Position numbers and translations under genes: made by a program. 17,178 nucleotides of DNA, from the NCBI GenBank assembly GCA_047619485.1, contig JBLHKE010000066.1, positions 1 to 17,178 on the forward strand, given 5' to 3'. Below the pieces are notes generated by a model. That model worked only from the letters and a program-made list of their open reading frames with translations. It ran no database searches and was not told the DNA's origin. Positions 15,584-17,178 of this stretch are shown here, piece after piece. Source of the stretch: JBLHKE01 sp047619485. Its GTDB lineage: Bacteria > Verrucomicrobiota > Verrucomicrobiia > Verrucomicrobiales > DEV007. The stretch's first letter is position 1; every line of letters starts with the position of its first letter.

Positions 15584-16839
15584 TGACAGAGGTTGTCGTC
15601 ACTGGAATCGGGATTGTATCGAGCATCGGAACCGGGAAGGCTGAGGTCGAGTCGAGTCTGCGGGAACTGCGTCATGGTTTCGAATGCTGGTCGGCTTTCG
15701 AGGAACTCGGGGTGGCGCCGAAGGTCGCCGCGACGGTGGATGGTTTCGACGTGAGTTCCATCAATCCTGGAGCGTGGTCGTGGCCGGATGGGTATGACTT
15801 GGATCCGGTGGTTGTGCGCGCGATGCCACCGCATGGGATTTACTCGATGGTGGCGATGCAGGAGGCGCTGGCGCAAAGTGGCTTGGATCGTGACGACTTG
15901 GGCGATGGCGAAACTGGGCTCGCGTGTGCGTCGGGTGGTTCGATGCGGCTGTTGCACAGTCACCTTTCGAAGTCGGAGGCTTCCGGCTGGCGGCGCTACC
16001 ACCCACTCGGGGTCGTGTCGACGGTGGCGGGGACGTTAAATTTCAATTTTGGCCCACTGCTAGGGATCCGTGGTACGAGCTGCGGTTTCGTTTCGGCCTG
16101 CACGTCGAGTAGTCACGCATTGGGAGCTGCCTTCGACGAGATCATGCTCGGGCGGCAGGAGCGGATGATCGTGATCGGTGCCGAGGACTTTACCGTGGAG
16201 AACTTGCTGCCATTCGCAGGGATGGGAGCCTTGTCACTGAACCCAGATCCGGACACGGCATCCCGGCCATTTGATCGCGGACGCGATGGGTTTGTGGGAA
16301 CCGGTGGGGCCGCCGTCCTAGTGCTCGAGTCCGCCGCGGTGGCGAAAGCACGCGGCGCCAAGGTGTTGGCGAATATGTTAGGATGGGCGCAGGCCTCGGA
16401 CGGTTACCACGCGGCCAAACCACACCCAGAAGGTGAGGGACTCGCCCGGGCGTTGCAGAAGGCACTCAACGTCTCGGGCATCACGGCAGGGGAGGTCGAC
16501 TACATCAACGCGCACGCCACCTCGACCGTCGCTGGCGATATCGCCGAGGCCAAAGCGGTGCGCACGGTGTTCGGGGACGCCTGTCCACCGCTGAGCTCGA
16601 CGAAAGCGTTGACGGGTCACGGCCTATCGTTGGCGGGAGCGCTCGAGGCATCGATCTCCCTCATCTCAATGGGCGCGGGGATCACGCCCGGGCAGGCCGG
16701 TCTGGCTGAGCTAGATGAAAATTGTAAGCACCTCAACCTGCCAAGCGAGACGCTCGAAGAGGCTCCGGGAGTGATGGTGAACAGCAATAGTGGTTTCGGC
16801 GGTGGGAATGTGTGTCATGTTTTTGCCAACCCCGACTAG
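15583..16839 (+). CDS. Beta-ketoacyl-ACP synthase (KAS II/FabF-like)
   Basis: The protein has 418 residues, the FabF length. The Cys-His-His condensing triad is intact: C173 in 'VSACTSSSHALGAA', H311 in 'INAHATST' and H346 in 'LTGHGLSLAGALEAS', with K341 in 'SSTKALTGH'. 'NSNSGFGGGNVCHVF' (400-414) is the C-terminal glycine loop (usually NSFGFGGTN). It should carry out Claisen condensation of malonyl-ACP with an acyl chain, using the carrier encoded directly upstream, with which it overlaps by one base. The active site 'SACTSSSH' and the altered Gly loop differ from housekeeping FabF (TACATSAH; NSFGFGG), pointing to a specialised or secondary-metabolite KAS. No ketoreductase, dehydratase or acyltransferase gene is in view, so the product is unknown. 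Confidence 0.9.
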   Translation: MTEVVVTGIGIVSSIGTGKAEVESSLRELRHGFECWSAFEELGVAPKVAATVDGFDVSSINPGAWSWPDGYDLDPVVVRAMPPHGIYSMVAMQEALAQSGLDRDDLGDGETGLACASGGSMRLLHSHLSKSEASGWRRYHPLGVVSTVAGTLNFNFGPLLGIRGTSCGFVSACTSSSHALGAAFDEIMLGRQERMIVIGAEDFTVENLLPFAGMGALSLNPDPDTASRPFDRGRDGFVGTGGAAVLVLESAAVAKARGAKVLANMLGWAQASDGYHAAKPHPEGEGLARALQKALNVSGITAGEVDYINAHATSTVAGDIAEAKAVRTVFGDACPPLSSTKALTGHGLSLAGALEASISLISMGAGITPGQAGLAELDENCKHLNLPSETLEEAPGVMVNSNSGFGGGNVCHVFANPD

Positions 16840-16845
16840 TTTCCG

Positions 16846-17178
16846 ATGCGAGCACAACTGATCAAAGATTTCACCTTCGAGGCCGCGCAGACGCTGCCGA
16901 ACGCTCCCGAGGGGCACAAATGCCGGCTCATGCACGGGCACAGCTTCAAGATCGAGATCGCCGTGGAGGGGGAGGTCGACCCTGAGATCGGCTGGGTCTA
17001 CGACCACGCCAGAATTTCCAAGGCAATGAACCCGCTGCTAGATCAGTTGGATCACTCGTATCTGAATGAGATCGAGGGGCTTGAGAATCCAACGATCGAG
17101 AACATGGCGGCATGGTTCTGGCGCAAGCTCGAGCCCGACTGTCCCGGGCTCTGTGAAATCGTTTTGCACGAGACGCCG
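16846..17178 (+). CDS. queD: QueD-type 6-carboxytetrahydropterin synthase, partial (3' end beyond window)
   Basis: A continuous frame of 111 codons from ATG 16846 runs to the window edge without a stop. It follows E. coli QueD closely: 'KDFTFEAA', 'PEGHKC' with C26 (catalytic Cys), 'HGHSF' with zinc ligands H30 and H32, 'YDHARISKAMNPLLDQLDHSYLN' with the catalytic H of LDH, and 'GLENPTIENMA'. QueD converts dihydroneopterin triphosphate to 6-carboxytetrahydropterin in queuosine/7-deazaguanine synthesis. The first zinc ligand, His in 'FEAAHRLP', is Gln (Q15) here. The start follows the ketosynthase stop by 6 nt with no ribosome-binding site, so it may be read through from the ACP-KS genes. Only about 10 C-terminal codons are likely to be missing. 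Confidence 0.88.
   Translation, partial: MRAQLIKDFTFEAAQTLPNAPEGHKCRLMHGHSFKIEIAVEGEVDPEIGWVYDHARISKAMNPLLDQLDHSYLNEIEGLENPTIENMAAWFWRKLEPDCPGLCEIVLHETP

Noticed and set aside
1..17178. CRISPR array, tRNA/rRNA genes, intact transposase or phage genes, defence island
   Set aside because: No regularly spaced repeats, cloverleaf or rRNA signatures, transposase motifs or known defence-protein motifs were found on either strand by reading; the accessory genes fit envelope glycan modification better.

Overview
The window reads as an ordinary, densely coded bacterial chromosome segment, most probably from the Verrucomicrobiota (family-level placement is a guess). The reasons are: small secreted or lipoprotein genes of the Planctomycetes/Verrucomicrobia style (HEAT/STN-like, TolB-propeller plus LamG), several sulfotransferases, a QueD of the 'FEAAQTLP' type, few strong Shine-Dalgarno sites, and a relic of a GxxExxY gene flanked by an ACGCAGAGACGCAGAG-type inverted repeat. 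The first three points are seen in the sequence; the taxonomic link is inference. No rRNA, tRNA, CRISPR array, intact insertion sequence or prophage was found.

Layout. (1) 32-2749, plus strand: a secreted C39/papain-like cysteine peptidase and a secreted protein of unknown function, 15 nt apart. (2) 2766-5492: yaaA (minus) and htpG (plus), divergent across an 87-nt shared upstream region; two stem-loops follow htpG. (3) 5659-9470, minus strand: a three-gene operon with a 4-nt overlap and a 3-nt gap, reading Stf0-type sulfotransferase, then a TolB/LamG lipoprotein, then an AlgJ/AlgX-like SGNH protein. (4) 9471-9777: a gap holding the broken GxxExxY gene between inverted repeat arms. (5) 9778-11256, minus: an M32 carboxypeptidase. 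(6) 11318-13845, plus: a second sulfotransferase, of the NDST/Sulfotransfer_1 type, and a GT-C/TMTC-like polytopic membrane protein. (7) 13854-15074, minus: an RlmD/RumA-type 23S rRNA m5U methyltransferase. (8) 15209-17178, plus: an acyl carrier protein with an N-terminal extension and a TTG start, a beta-ketoacyl-ACP synthase overlapping it by one base, and a QueD homologue cut by the window end.

How the parts fit. HtpG, YaaA, RlmD, M32 and QueD are housekeeping or stress functions. The accessory interest lies in two sulfotransferase loci on either side of the peptidase gene. One is tied to a secreted SGNH O-acyltransferase-like protein and a carbohydrate-binding-style lipoprotein, the other to a lipid-sugar-dependent type membrane glycosyltransferase. 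Together they suggest sulfation and possibly acylation of surface glycans, but this is inferred from families and gene order, not shown. The ACP-KS pair is a dedicated two-gene acyl-chain unit whose product cannot be read from this window. The clearest concrete discovery is the GxxExxY relic at 9590-9735, which is too short and too damaged to be found as a normal gene.
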